Shown: positions 26,367 through 36,875, counted from the first letter of the stretch. The stretch: DNA of 64,000 bases from Scytonema tolypothrichoides VB-61278 (GCF_000828085.3 NZ_JXCA02000024.1:31441-95440); one strand, 5' to 3'. The notes: generated by a model from the sequence alone, not told the origin. Translations and numbers: made by a program.

Positions 26367-28550
26367 TTACCTCTGCCTCATGCCGTTCGCAGAATTTCTA
26401 CTACTATCTCCCGCACCAATCAATTGCTTCTGAGACTTGGGTAGTCGAGGTCGGTAACGATAAGTCGGATAACGGTAGTTTTGTGTCAGATGTGTCATTC
26501 CATTCACCACGACTCCCAGGATAGATATCCGATTTTGTGTTAATTCCCGTACACATCTTGAGAGAACTTCTTTATCTGTAAAGCCTGGACGTGTGACCAG
26601 CATAAGTCCATTACCTTCTTGAGCTAATGTTAATGCATCCGCACAAGCAGTTAAGGGAGGTGTATCTATTATCACTAAATCATAATTTTCAGCCGCTTCT
26701 GCCATCAAGGATTTCATCGCGATGGACTCTAGCAATTGCGAGGGACGCCCGTGTAATTCGCCACAAGTCAAGACATCTAGGTTCTCAATATCTGTTGGCT
26801 GCACGGCATCCAGCAAGGATATATTTCCTTCTAGGACATCGGTAATCCCTGGACCAGGAGCTAGATTGAATAGTGTGTGCTGGGAAGGTCTTCGCAAATC
26901 TGCATCAATAATCAATGTTCGCCAAGATAGCATACCTACAACGGCAGCAAGGTGTGATGCGACAACAGATTTACCTTCTCCAGAGATAGTACTACTAACA
27001 ACGATTGCCCGCAATTGTTCCGATCTCCGAAACTCCAAAGTTTTGAAGAGTGTGCGGTAAGGTTCAATCAACTCCATATTATCTAAGAATTGATTGGCTG
27101 GCTCAAGAACAAGCGTTTTCGCTGGTAAGCGTGGTAAAATTCCTAGCAATGGTAGCTGTAGTAGTTCTTCGGCTTCGGTAGCATCGCGTAGTGTATTATC
27201 CATCACCTCTAGAAGTAACACAACGCCAACGGCTAGCATTGTTCCAAACGCAGCAGCAAGCGCTAATACCACTTTTTGCTTGGGTTGGGATGGTGATGAT
27301 GGTGCGACAGCATTTTCGATCGCACGAATGTTGCTCACCTTTTGGGCTTCTGTCAGCCGTGCTTCTTCAAGTTTGCCTTGTAGAAACTTCAAAGATGCTG
27401 CGGCTTCTTCCCGTTTGCGGGTGAGTATAGTGAGTTGTTGCTGTTTAATGGGTAGTTGAGCAAGACGATTCTGGAGATCGGCTTCCTTTTTCTGCAACAG
27501 TGTTAGTCTCTCTTTGACTGCAGACTCTTCAATCCTATTGAGGATAAATTTGGAGTTGAGTTCTTGAGAGAGTTGATCACCAGCGAAATTTTTTGTGGAG
27601 ACGCTTTGATCTTTTGTGGATACGCGAGCCAGTTGTTCTGATAAGACTTTACGCAAAGCATCTCGTTCTCCAACTAAGTTTGCCACAACTGGATGATTTT
27701 CTGTGAAGCGCAAACGAGCTTCGATGATCTTATTCTCCAGTTCTGATAACTTAGCTCGCAACTTCTTGATTTCATCGTCTTGTCCGCTGCGAACGGATGA
27801 ATAGGCGTTGTTCAGGTTTCCGGCGTTGGTAATTTGTCCCAAAGATGCGTCTTTTGTTTTTATCTCTTGAAGTTGAGCTGATAGAGTACGCTCTTGGTGT
27901 TCCAGAGTCGCTATACTCTGTACTAAGCTTTTTGTTTGTTCTTCAACGGAGACAATACCGCTCGATTTTCTGTATTTGTTTTCAAGATCTTCAGCTTGTA
28001 GCAGCTTTTTTTCAGCCTCGGGTACTTGTTTTTGTTCCAAAAATTGCTTGACTTTTGTAGCTTCAAGACCGATACTTTTTACATTGTCCTCAACCATCGC
28101 TTGAGAAACGGCATTGAGTACCTTTGCAGCAAGCTGAGGATCGCGAGATTGATAACTCAGTTCCAAGATATTGGTTGCTGGAACAATTTTGACTTTTAAA
28201 TTATGACTGAGTTCTGCAGTTGATACAGGACTTAGAGATAAATTACCTTTTGTTTGGGGAAAAGCAATTGCGATCGCTCGTTCGAGAACACGTTGCGACT
28301 TGATCAGTTCTGCTTGGTCTGCCAAGGGACTAATTCCTGGTGCGTTTGCAGACACTTGGGTGAGATCACGACCTAATTCTGAGACACTTACTCTTTTGTC
28401 GTCCAGCATCAGTCGTGCATAAGCTTCATATTTACTTGGGGTGACTGCCAGATATGCGATCGCCCCACCCATCACAGCAACAAATGCAGCTACTGCGGGA
28501 AGACTTCGCCGCCTCAGCACTGCTAGTACACTTGATATTCCTTTTTCCAT
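26367..28550 (-). CDS. Polysaccharide co-polymerase and tyrosine autokinase (Wzc-like BY-kinase)
   Basis: 727 aa from ATG at 28550, with AAGAGGG upstream. The frame is open to 28580, but that part lies in a palindromic repeat. Order: membrane helix 1 (about 15-40), periplasmic Wzz domain, long coiled coil (150-400), helix 2 (about 430-450), cytoplasmic kinase with Walker A STISGEGKS (about 520), Walker A' LIIDADLRRPS and Walker B LVIIDTPP. The C-terminus has a Tyr cluster (NYRYPTYRYRP) for autophosphorylation. It controls export and chain length. It is first in the run of genes down to 18.5 kb. Confidence 0.92.
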   Translation of the reverse strand: MEKGISSVLAVLRRRSLPAVAAFVAVMGGAIAYLAVTPSKYEAYARLMLDDKRVSVSELGRDLTQVSANAPGISPLADQAELIKSQRVLERAIAIAFPQTKGNLSLSPVSTAELSHNLKVKIVPATNILELSYQSRDPQLAAKVLNAVSQAMVEDNVKSIGLEATKVKQFLEQKQVPEAEKKLLQAEDLENKYRKSSGIVSVEEQTKSLVQSIATLEHQERTLSAQLQEIKTKDASLGQITNAGNLNNAYSSVRSGQDDEIKKLRAKLSELENKIIEARLRFTENHPVVANLVGERDALRKVLSEQLARVSTKDQSVSTKNFAGDQLSQELNSKFILNRIEESAVKERLTLLQKKEADLQNRLAQLPIKQQQLTILTRKREEAAASLKFLQGKLEEARLTEAQKVSNIRAIENAVAPSSPSQPKQKVVLALAAAFGTMLAVGVVLLLEVMDNTLRDATEAEELLQLPLLGILPRLPAKTLVLEPANQFLDNMELIEPYRTLFKTLEFRRSEQLRAIVVSSTISGEGKSVVASHLAAVVGMLSWRTLIIDADLRRPSQHTLFNLAPGPGITDVLEGNISLLDAVQPTDIENLDVLTCGELHGRPSQLLESIAMKSLMAEAAENYDLVIIDTPPLTACADALTLAQEGNGLMLVTRPGFTDKEVLSRCVRELTQNRISILGVVVNGMTHLTQNYRYPTYRYRPRLPKSQKQLIGAGDSSRNSANGMRQR

Positions 28551-28577
28551 CACATATTTCCCTCTTGTTTCATGAGT

Positions 28578-28602
28578 CATGAGTCATGATTCATGACTCA
28601 TG
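28578..28602. repeat. 11-bp inverted repeat within a CATGAGT tandem
   Basis: Arms CATGAGTCATG (28578-28588) and CATGACTCATG (28592-28602) around ATT, preceded by another CATGAGT unit. It sits immediately upstream of the wzc-like gene. Likely a member of the 7-bp tandem repeat class that has become palindromic. A role in regulating the downstream operon is possible but unproven. Confidence 0.6.
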
Positions 28603-28816
28603 ATTCAAAATTAATTTGAACAAATAACTTGGTTGAGTTTGCCCTATGCCTACAGCACAGTTGTACCGTAAGTACTGCGGATGCAGTACACTTTGCGAAA
28701 AGCGCCAGTCGCCTATCCCTAGAGTTTCCTCGTGGACTGCCCTAAGCAGTCGCACTCCTGTTGGAAACTGACTTGGCACTGTGGGATGACAAATGACAAA
28801 CGACTACCTTGAGTGC

Positions 28817-30007
28817 TTATTTTTTCCCCAGAACCTCTGCAAGTCCAGTTTGGTTTTGTTTGTAAATATGTATTGGTTCACAGGAGGTTTGAAGTGTTGT
28901 GTAGAGTTTTAGGGTTTCCGAGGTGATGTGATCCCAGCTATAATTCAGTTGTACGTGCTTTTTTGCATGCACAGCCATCGCTCTTAGTTCTTGTGGATGA
29001 TTGACTGCCCAGTTAATGGTGCTAATCAAAGAGGTGAGGTTTCCTGCTTCAAAGAGTTTTCCGCGACCTCCACTAATTAATTGCTTATGAGGTGGGATGT
29101 CGCTTGCTACGACTGGTATCTCTTCCTCCATTGCCTCTAACATAGCTAGAGGTAGTCCTTCTAGATTAGAGGGAAGAACAAATAACCCTGCTCCCCGGAC
29201 AATTTCCCAAAGACGTTGTCCCCTCAGTTCGCCTGCAAAGACAATATTTGGATTATTTGCTACCTTTTGTAACAGTTGTGAAGTGAATGATTTCGTATCG
29301 CTTACACCGCCAGCTAGAACCAGTTTCCATCCAGGAGGATTCAAAGCAGTAAAAGCGTCAACCAGCAAGTCAGGACACTTTTCTGGTACAAGTCTACCCA
29401 AAAAGACAATATAGCGCTTTTGCTCAAGACCTAATTGAGTACCGTAACCAAAATTGGGGTCTGACTCACCATACCTGGCTGGGGCATTGGGAATGTAGAC
29501 TGTGTTCCTACCATAAGTTTGTGAAAAGTAGGTTTGCAGCACATTAGATACGACAATCAATCCGTCAGCGAAACGAACTGCAGCCTTCTCTCCCATTTGA
29601 ATAACGCGAGTTGAAAAGCTGCCCCATTTAGCACGTTGCCAATCTAAACCTTGACAGGTTACAACAATCTTTGCACTATTGATAAGTTTTGGTAAACAAG
29701 TGAATAGAGATGGACCCAGAGCGTGGAAATGAATGATATCGTATTTTGTGGTGGAGGCTGCGATCGCTCCTAATGCCGACGTCACCAGAGCATCCACTCC
29801 TCTTAAACCAAAACCAGGTAAAGAGATAACTTGGACGCCCTGATAGTCATAACGCTCTTGCCAGGAACTGTCCGTATAAGAGGAGCGGGCAAATAAATCA
29901 ACAGAGTGTCCTTGTTTTACCATACGAGGATACACTTCTGCGCAGTAATGCTCAATGCCGCCCTGTTTGGGAGGTAGACCTTTTGCACCAATGACAGCAA
30001 TTTTCAT
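28817..30007 (-). CDS. Glycosyltransferase family 4 (DUF1972-type)
   Basis: 396 aa. Begins MKIAVIGAKGLPPKQGGIEHYCAEVYPRM, the typical opening of the DUF1972/rhamnosyl-type GT4 group. The C-terminal GT4 domain has YIVFLGRLVPEKCPDLLVDAF and the EX7E region in SNLEGLPLAMLEAMEEEIPVVASD (about residues 295-318). It probably adds a rhamnose or glucose early in repeat-unit assembly; donor not determinable. Separated from wzc-like by 236 bp containing GC-rich repeat sequence. Confidence 0.9.
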   Translation of the reverse strand: MKIAVIGAKGLPPKQGGIEHYCAEVYPRMVKQGHSVDLFARSSYTDSSWQERYDYQGVQVISLPGFGLRGVDALVTSALGAIAASTTKYDIIHFHALGPSLFTCLPKLINSAKIVVTCQGLDWQRAKWGSFSTRVIQMGEKAAVRFADGLIVVSNVLQTYFSQTYGRNTVYIPNAPARYGESDPNFGYGTQLGLEQKRYIVFLGRLVPEKCPDLLVDAFTALNPPGWKLVLAGGVSDTKSFTSQLLQKVANNPNIVFAGELRGQRLWEIVRGAGLFVLPSNLEGLPLAMLEAMEEEIPVVASDIPPHKQLISGGRGKLFEAGNLTSLISTINWAVNHPQELRAMAVHAKKHVQLNYSWDHITSETLKLYTTLQTSCEPIHIYKQNQTGLAEVLGKK

Positions 30008-30231
30008 ACTAGTTAAGCCGTGCTAGTTTTGCGATGGAAAAGCATGTACAAATCGAAATCAAGTTACATTCCGTAACAGTGATGGAAACAAGAACACAGG
30101 ACGTGGGAACACAAAAAAGATCTGTTTCTTTGTTTCAAATTTTTGAACTCTAAAAAAGCATTGCCTCTCCCTGATAACTATAATTTTTCGTCTTTTTATT
30201 TCTTAGTTTTTGTTTTAACAGCGAATTGTGT

Positions 30232-31449
30232 TCATACCGGAATAGCAATGCTATTGCGCCGTTCCCAGCGATTTAACATTTCGCTGTAAACTTGTTGAAC
30301 AACCGATCTCGCTGCATAAGGGTTTGCAGTCCGCACGCAAGATTCTGTCGGATAATCTCCTGGATGTAGAAGCACCTTTCGTAAAGCATCTGCTATGCAC
30401 GCAGGCGTTCGTTCAGAACAAACAACCCCACTGTCAGCAGTCAGTAATTTTGGGGTTTCACCACATTGAGTCGTGACGACTGGAGTCCCACTCCCAAGCG
30501 CTTCTAAAACCACCAAAGGCAGACCTTCGTATGCACTACTGAGGACAAAAACATTGCAGACACGATGAAGCTGTGCAAGTTGACTTTGAGTCACTGCTCC
30601 CAGCATTGTAATCTTATCTACAAGTCCTAGTCTTGCAATTTCCGCACGGATTTCTACTCCTAACTCGCCATCCCCTGCTATAAGTAGGTGAATATGAGGC
30701 TCATTTAAAGTAGCAAATGCACGTACCAGCAGAATGGGGTCTTTTTGAGGATGAAGCCTCCCAGCAAATAAAATAAAACGAGTCTGTTCATCCACACCTA
30801 GCCGAGACGCCAGTTCTCGCCTTTTGATTTCTCGTTCATCTTCTCTTAACGGGTAAAAAATTCCATTGTCAAAAGAATTTTTGATGTACGCAATTCGGTC
30901 TTGCAAGTTCGGATAACGCTGCTTATATAATTGCGCGGCATCAGTATTACACGAGAGAATTTGGCTAAACTGGCGAACTAACAGACCTTCTAATGCAAAA
31001 TATGCAGCGGGAAATCTTCGCCAAAGAATTGCTTTTTTATCACCACGCGCTTGCATTTGCGTCTGTATATCATTGTGGATAAACAGAGTTTTCTCTCCCT
31101 GCCAATTGAGAGCTGCTATTGTTGGCTCTATCCTGTGAAAATGCATAAAGTCAGAAGCAAAACAACGCCCTAATAGAGCTGCTGTATATTTGAGGGTTGT
31201 TGGGATCAAACTTCGGACATTATCATCTTGCAGTGTAAATAAAGGCAAAAAATGAATTTCTCTGCCTGCAAATTCTGCTTGTTGCCATTCACCAACAGGG
31301 TTTTTTGGATCAACATTTGTTCCTACGAGTTTTACCTCAAACTCGCTTGGAGCATATTTGATAAATGTATTTATGAGTGTTTGTATACCTCCAATTGTGG
31401 CGTTCCAAGGATTGAATTGGTAAAAAATCGTGAGAACAGGTTTACGCAT
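30232..31449 (-). CDS. Glycosyltransferase family 4/1 (GT-B)
   Basis: 405 aa from ATG at 31449 (MRKPVLTIFYQFNPWN); a TTG six codons upstream is weaker. GT-B features: NATIGGIQTLINTF near the start, FILFAGRLHPQKDPILLVRAF (about 235-255) and the EX7E region SSAYEGLPLVVLEALGSGTPVVTT (about 310-333). First gene of the polysaccharide region on this strand, with 690 bp of non-coding DNA upstream. The 30008-30231 gap to the next gene has no recognisable gene. Confidence 0.9.
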   Translation of the reverse strand: MRKPVLTIFYQFNPWNATIGGIQTLINTFIKYAPSEFEVKLVGTNVDPKNPVGEWQQAEFAGREIHFLPLFTLQDDNVRSLIPTTLKYTAALLGRCFASDFMHFHRIEPTIAALNWQGEKTLFIHNDIQTQMQARGDKKAILWRRFPAAYFALEGLLVRQFSQILSCNTDAAQLYKQRYPNLQDRIAYIKNSFDNGIFYPLREDEREIKRRELASRLGVDEQTRFILFAGRLHPQKDPILLVRAFATLNEPHIHLLIAGDGELGVEIRAEIARLGLVDKITMLGAVTQSQLAQLHRVCNVFVLSSAYEGLPLVVLEALGSGTPVVTTQCGETPKLLTADSGVVCSERTPACIADALRKVLLHPGDYPTESCVRTANPYAARSVVQQVYSEMLNRWERRNSIAIPV

Positions 31450-32138
31450 GGAAACTACCCTGCACAACTTTTGTACAAAAGATCAAATGTTTTTTAATTG
31501 TCAAAAATGTCAAAAAGCACTCAAAAACTTTAAATATATCCTCCTACACATTATAGAAATTTGAGCGTTTTTGCATTCCTCCGATAGTCATAATCATCAT
31601 AATCAACTGGGAACTCTATCAGTATTATGTTGGCATATTGTAAGATTTATAACCACTGTCGTACAAACACAGAAAAGGTTTTTTACCTTCAAAAAAGGCA
31701 CATAATTTCTCTGTAATTTTTACACTTAGGTCTGATTACATTTATCAAATAGTAATATTTCGGAAGCCAATTTTTACTTGCTCAATGTTTTCTTGACATA
31801 AAATTTATACAAAAAGTCGAAAATTTACATTAAAAATATCAACATTATGGTATGCTTTTTATTTGATATACTTATAAATAAAAAAAGAAACTTTACAACA
31901 ACTTAATAAAGCCAATTGTAAAAAAAAGGATGTTTTGACCTCTGTCTACGCCCAAACGTGAAAAGATGCTTGAAGAAAGCAGAAGTATTTAAAGCACCTA
32001 TGCTGAAGGTGAGACAATGAGTGGGGAATTCAAACCCCAATCAGAGTCTTGACCACTAAATCGCAGATCTAGTGGTCAAGAGCACAGCAATATTCGCTAC
32101 CGCATGGAATACGCAAATGGGAAGCGCTATTGTATCTG
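31450..32138. other. Long AT-rich intergenic region at head of polysaccharide locus
   Basis: No gene seen in about 690 bp. The stretch 31480-31900 is very AT-rich and is the probable promoter region for the leftward polysaccharide genes. It has direct ATAATCATCATAATCA-type repeats near 31590. An 11-bp perfect inverted repeat lies at 32048-32080, beyond the aminopeptidase stop. Confidence 0.5.
32048..32080 (-). terminator. Perfect 11-bp hairpin downstream of aminopeptidase gene
   Basis: Arms CTTGACCACTA and TAGTGGTCAAG with an 11-nt loop. About 60 bp after the aminopeptidase stop, which reads toward it. No T-run follows on either strand, so termination would not be the classical intrinsic type. 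Confidence 0.45.
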
Positions 32139-34763
32139 TTACGACTTAGATCTTGCTTCCAAGTTTTCTAAGCGGCTTCTGAGTTCTTGGTTTTGTTGTC
32201 TGAGTTGGTCAAGTTCAGAACGTAACTGACGAAGCGCATTTTCAGAACCAATGTTGGTTTGCACCTTGGAAATCTCTTCCTCGGCGTAGCGACGTACGCG
32301 CCCATCTGGTGTTTGGTCAGCCTTGGCTTGCAAAATTCCAATTGCTTTGGCGATTTCCATTTGTCCAAGGGCTGTGACTACTGCTATTTCAGTTAAAAAG
32401 AATGTTTCCTTGGAAATTTCCGTCAATCGCTCTAAAATCCGTTCCACATTGGCACTATTTTGACCAACAGAAATCTTTCCAAGAGCACGAATTGCGGCTA
32501 AACGCAAGGGTTGTGGTACACCAAGGTTAGTGTATTCCATGAGGAGATTTAAAGCGGCTTCTGAGGTTTTGAGTTCGGCTAGACCTGCGATCGCACCACT
32601 GCGTACGACCTCATTCCAACCCGCCCTTTTTTCCAAAACGGATTTTAGCAGCTTAATGACCTTTTCTTCCTCAGGTTTTTCTTCTGTTGTCCCAGCCGCT
32701 ATGACTCCTACAGCACGAGTTGCTGTGGCTTCTACATAGTAGCTAGGATCCCCTGCCTCCAACAGTTTTTTCAACACCTTGTAGCTTTCATGAGTTTTGA
32801 TTTTTCCAAGTGCTTCCACCACAGCACGCCGGACATATGGACTGTTATCCTTTAAACCAACAACTAACTCATCAAAGACTTGATCAAGCTGGATTTCTGC
32901 AAGTTGTTTAGCCACTTCAACGCGTACACCCCAGAAGGAGTCATTTTTGAGTGCAGCAGACAGTGCTTTTAGGGCTTGATTACCGCCGCCTTTCGCCAAA
33001 GCTTCCGCTGCTAAGATGCGGGAGATGGGGTTAGGATCAAATTCCAACTGTGCTTTCAACTCTGGTACTGGGTATTCCAGAGACACCGTTTTTAAAAAAT
33101 GATTCCCCACATCAAAGCTGATAAATTGAGGTTTTTGCTCAAGAGGGAAGTAAAAGCTTTGTTCGTGTTCATTGACTCGTACCGTGAAAGTCTTAAGATC
33201 ACAAGATGGAGTCTGTGAAGAAGTGGAGGAGGAAGTCTCGAAGTCTCCTTGTTGGACGTACCCAAAACCAATAGGGATTTTTAAGTCAAATAAATCGCTG
33301 TTATTTCCGACACTTGCTTGAGTTTGAGTCACGGTTATCTTAGCCAGCTTGCTATCAGAATCCCAAGAGTAAGCGACTTTAAAATCAGGATGACCACCTC
33401 GATAAACATACTGGTCAAAAAGAAATAACAGATTGCGTCCAGTTGCTTTTTCAATCGCCCGTAGTAAATCAACTGTTTCCACTGTTCTGTGGGCATTATC
33501 CCGTACAAATGTCTGAATTGCTTTCCAAAACAATTCTTCTCCCAATTCTGCCCGAATCATGTGATAAACACATGACCCTTTCTCGTAGATGTGGCGGTCA
33601 TAAAGTTCAATAGCTTCCCGGTAAACATGGGTGACCATTGGACGGCGATAGCGAGTACTATCTTCAGCCAAATAACTACGAGCTTCCAGTAAACGATAGT
33701 ATATAGCTTCTTCAGTACCGTACTCATGCTCTGTCCACATAACTTCGGAGTAAGAAGCCATTCCCTCCTTGACCCAAGCATGAGACCAGTGCTTAATCAC
33801 CAGCAAATCACCAAACCATTGGTGCGCCAGTTCGTGGACAACTAAGCTTTCTGTGTTGCGGTTATCTAATGCTGCTTTTTCATCCAGCAAACATTTATCA
33901 GTTAACAGTGTTGCAGATGTATTTTCCATTCCCCCAAAGATGAAGTCATCAACACAAACTTGAGCGTATTTGGGGAAAGGATATGGATAGCCATATTTTT
34001 CGCTCAAAAACTCTATCATCTGGGGAGTTTTGCCCATACTACGTTTAGCGTCTTCTTCGCGACCTTTTTCAACGTAGTATGTAACAGGTATACCGTTCCA
34101 CTCATCACGAATTTCGGCAAAGTCACCTACTGCTAAAGTCATTAAGTAGGTCGGATGAACTTGCTGTTGTGACCAGTGGTAGATTTTGTCGTTACCTTGT
34201 TCTTCAGCAGCAATGAGTTCGCCGTTGGAAATTGCTATCAGGTGTTTGGGGATGCGGATACGAATTTCAGAAGTAGAAAGTTGTCCAGGGTAGTCAAAGC
34301 AAGGGAACCAAAAGCGAGAGTCTTCGTCTTCTCCTTGAGTCCAAACTTGGGAGGGTTTATGAGGATAGTGTTTGTCGCTTTGGATAAAGTACAGACCGCG
34401 TTGTGGTTTGTCTGCTGAGTAATCAATAGCAATGACAATGCGCTTGTCAACCTGTGTAGGTGGTTCGAGTTGGATAGATAACTGTTGTCCATCGTAGTCA
34501 AAGTTTTGCGCTTTTCCATCCACTTGTACTGATTCGATACCTAAGTTGACAGCATCTAAATTTAAACGATCAATACCGTTGCGGATTGGTTTGAGTGTTA
34601 TACTACAACGACCTTGGTATTTTTTGTTAACGATATCCAGACTGAGGTCTAAAAAAATATGCTCTACTTGTCCAGGATGATCAGGATTGTAGTGCGGTTT
34701 TGCCCCAGGTAATTCAAAAGATTTATACCGTTTATTTTCTGTATCAAAAAAGTACTGCGACAT
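32139..34763 (-). CDS. M1 family aminopeptidase with HEAT-repeat C-terminus
   Basis: 874 aa. N-terminal beta domain, then the M1 catalytic domain with exopeptidase motif GGMENTSAT (about 279) and zinc site HELAHQWFGD (about 308) plus the downstream Glu in WVKEGMASY. From about residue 590, tandem HEAT-like repeats (ALSAALKNDSFWGVRVEVAKQL, ELVVGLKDNSPYVRRAVVEALG, repeated LAAIRALG) replace the usual ERAP C-domain fold. The last 40 residues form a short coiled coil. It removes N-terminal residues from peptides. The closest logic is to leukotriene-A4-hydrolase-like and cyanobacterial PepN-like enzymes. Confidence 0.93.
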   Translation of the reverse strand: MSQYFFDTENKRYKSFELPGAKPHYNPDHPGQVEHIFLDLSLDIVNKKYQGRCSITLKPIRNGIDRLNLDAVNLGIESVQVDGKAQNFDYDGQQLSIQLEPPTQVDKRIVIAIDYSADKPQRGLYFIQSDKHYPHKPSQVWTQGEDEDSRFWFPCFDYPGQLSTSEIRIRIPKHLIAISNGELIAAEEQGNDKIYHWSQQQVHPTYLMTLAVGDFAEIRDEWNGIPVTYYVEKGREEDAKRSMGKTPQMIEFLSEKYGYPYPFPKYAQVCVDDFIFGGMENTSATLLTDKCLLDEKAALDNRNTESLVVHELAHQWFGDLLVIKHWSHAWVKEGMASYSEVMWTEHEYGTEEAIYYRLLEARSYLAEDSTRYRRPMVTHVYREAIELYDRHIYEKGSCVYHMIRAELGEELFWKAIQTFVRDNAHRTVETVDLLRAIEKATGRNLLFLFDQYVYRGGHPDFKVAYSWDSDSKLAKITVTQTQASVGNNSDLFDLKIPIGFGYVQQGDFETSSSTSSQTPSCDLKTFTVRVNEHEQSFYFPLEQKPQFISFDVGNHFLKTVSLEYPVPELKAQLEFDPNPISRILAAEALAKGGGNQALKALSAALKNDSFWGVRVEVAKQLAEIQLDQVFDELVVGLKDNSPYVRRAVVEALGKIKTHESYKVLKKLLEAGDPSYYVEATATRAVGVIAAGTTEEKPEEEKVIKLLKSVLEKRAGWNEVVRSGAIAGLAELKTSEAALNLLMEYTNLGVPQPLRLAAIRALGKISVGQNSANVERILERLTEISKETFFLTEIAVVTALGQMEIAKAIGILQAKADQTPDGRVRRYAEEEISKVQTNIGSENALRQLRSELDQLRQQNQELRSRLENLEARSKS

Positions 34764-35204
34764 TGATGTTTACTGAACCTTGGTAACCCTGAAAATTCCT
34801 TGTGGATGTTGTAAGGAAAAACAGCTTTATGGCGTGTTATCCCCATATCAACTTAGGATACACCCTGAACATTTTGTACACTGTTGTCATTGAGCATACA
34901 GTGTTTTGCGCCCAAAAAATTGAAATTCTGTAATAATATCCTGATGGATTTATATAGCTTAGAATAGCTTGCTAATGCCAAAAGGAATATATTTTTCAGA
35001 TAAAGAACAATATCATTTGTGGATTTGTTCTTGACGCTTTTGTTCTTCTACTTAGAGCGCTATTATACCCATTATTTCTTTGGTTGACAATTTTTACACT
35101 AAATCCTGATAAATGAGTGTAGATAGATTGTGAATCCGCAAAATCCACAATGGCGTTTTTACTAAGATCTAAGATAATTTGTTGAAGAAAAGGGAATCTT
35201 TACA
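34764..35204. other. Divergent intergenic region (aminopeptidase / DUF3352 gene)
   Basis: About 440 bp, AT-rich, between divergent genes, so it should hold both promoters. TAATAT (near 34933) and similar boxes could serve as -10 elements. No RNA gene or repeat family recognised. Confidence 0.4.
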
Positions 35205-36875
35205 ATGCCCGAAAGTCGATCAAAATTTTTAATTCCTGCTGTTACTACTGCCCTAGTTGTAGCAGGAGGAATAGCAGCATATATGTATTTTAAAGGTGGT
35301 CCTTCTGGAGATATCTCTAGTGTTTTGGGTGCTGCTAAAGTCGTGCCAGATGAGGCAATATTGGCAACTTACATTTCCACTGACCCTAAAGTTTGGGCAA
35401 AGTTGGAGCAATTTGGCACTCCCGAAGCGCAACAGATAGTTACAAAAGGTTTGGAAAACTTAAATAAAAAACTGTCAACTGATAGCAACATTTCTTATGA
35501 ACAAGATTTAAAACCTTGGGTAGGAGGTGTTATGGTTGCCATGCTACCCTCAAGCCCAACAAAACCTGTTGCACAAAATACTCCGCAGGCAACACAGGAA
35601 CCTAAAATTTTGATGGTAGTAGGAATCAAAGATAAATTGGGTGCCTTGAATTTTGCTAATAAATTGAAGGCACAAAAAGATGTCAAGGTAGAGGAAAGTG
35701 ACTACAAAGGCGAAAAAATTATTGAAACGACTGGTAAAAATGAGCACAATTATACAGCGGTTTTAAACACGACTTACGTTGTTATTGCTCCGGACAAGCA
35801 ATCTGTAGAGCATGCAATTGACACTTATAAAGGAGAACCTTCCTTTGCAAGTAAAGAAGGTGTAAACAATATGTTAACAAGCGGTGTCAATGTAGACAAC
35901 ACCTTGGCACAAATTTATGTACCTGACTATCGCAACATGGTACAGCAATTAATAACCGCAAATCCGAACGCAACGCCGATTCCTCCAGAAACCATGAAGC
36001 AGTTAAAGCAGATGAAATCTATGGTGGCGGGTGTAGGAATTGATAATGTGGGTGTGAGGATGAAAGCCATTGCCAAGTTAGACCCAGAATTGGTCAAATA
36101 CCAGTATCCAAATACTTCTGCTGATGTGGTATCTCAATTTCCTGCTGATACAATTGCCATATTGAGCGGAAAAGGGATTAGCAACTGGTGGTCAGCGCTT
36201 GTGGAACAATCAAAAGATGCTCCTGAGTTGAAGCTTACGCTAGAACAAGCTCGCGCACAACTGAAATTAGTCAATATTGACCTGGATAAAGAAATTTTCG
36301 GGTGGATGGATGGAGAATTCGGTTTTGCTGCTATTCCATCAAATCAAGGTGTGTTGGCGCAGATTGGTTTTGGGGGGGCGTTGGTATTCCATACGAGCGA
36401 TCGCAAAATGGCTTCAGCCACCCTCAACAAACTAGATGACTTTGTCAAAGCACAATCAGTCAATGTAGCAAAAAGAAATATCGCTGGTAAAGAAGTTACT
36501 GAATGGCAAATTCCTCAACAAGGAGCTTTATTAGCACACGGCTGGCTAGATAATAACTCCGTATTTGTCACGATTGGTGGTCCCATAGCTGAAACTCTAG
36601 CAGATCGTAAAGGTGAATCTTTACAAGGTAGCAACAACTTCAAAGCTGTTACTAACACTCTTCAAAAACCTAATGGTGGATATTTTTACTTAGATATGGA
36701 CAAAACCGTACCTCTGTTAAATCGTCTTGCCACTGCACAACAGCAGCCGATGGCTCCTGAGACAAGTGCTATCATAAGTTCCATTCGTGGTTTGGGTTTG
36801 ACTGCTACTAGCCCCGACAAAACAACTACTCAAGTTGAGATGTTGCTCGCACTGAAGCCGAAAAATGGAAATTAG
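35205..36875 (+). CDS. DUF3352 domain-containing protein
   Basis: 556 aa. An N-terminal hydrophobic helix (FLIPAVTTALVVAGGIAAYMYF, about residues 7-28) acts as signal anchor, followed by a large extracytoplasmic region. The DUF3352 pattern shows in ATYISTDPKVWAKLEQFGTPEAQ, LKPWVGGVMVAMLPS, VVIAPDKQSVEHAIDTY and SQFPADTIAILSGKGISNWW. Such proteins are common in cyanobacteria and have no assigned function. A Shine-Dalgarno-like AAAAGGGAA precedes the ATG. Followed by a TTCCCTG tandem repeat. Confidence 0.85.
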   Translation: MPESRSKFLIPAVTTALVVAGGIAAYMYFKGGPSGDISSVLGAAKVVPDEAILATYISTDPKVWAKLEQFGTPEAQQIVTKGLENLNKKLSTDSNISYEQDLKPWVGGVMVAMLPSSPTKPVAQNTPQATQEPKILMVVGIKDKLGALNFANKLKAQKDVKVEESDYKGEKIIETTGKNEHNYTAVLNTTYVVIAPDKQSVEHAIDTYKGEPSFASKEGVNNMLTSGVNVDNTLAQIYVPDYRNMVQQLITANPNATPIPPETMKQLKQMKSMVAGVGIDNVGVRMKAIAKLDPELVKYQYPNTSADVVSQFPADTIAILSGKGISNWWSALVEQSKDAPELKLTLEQARAQLKLVNIDLDKEIFGWMDGEFGFAAIPSNQGVLAQIGFGGALVFHTSDRKMASATLNKLDDFVKAQSVNVAKRNIAGKEVTEWQIPQQGALLAHGWLDNNSVFVTIGGPIAETLADRKGESLQGSNNFKAVTNTLQKPNGGYFYLDMDKTVPLLNRLATAQQQPMAPETSAIISSIRGLGLTATSPDKTTTQVEMLLALKPKNGN

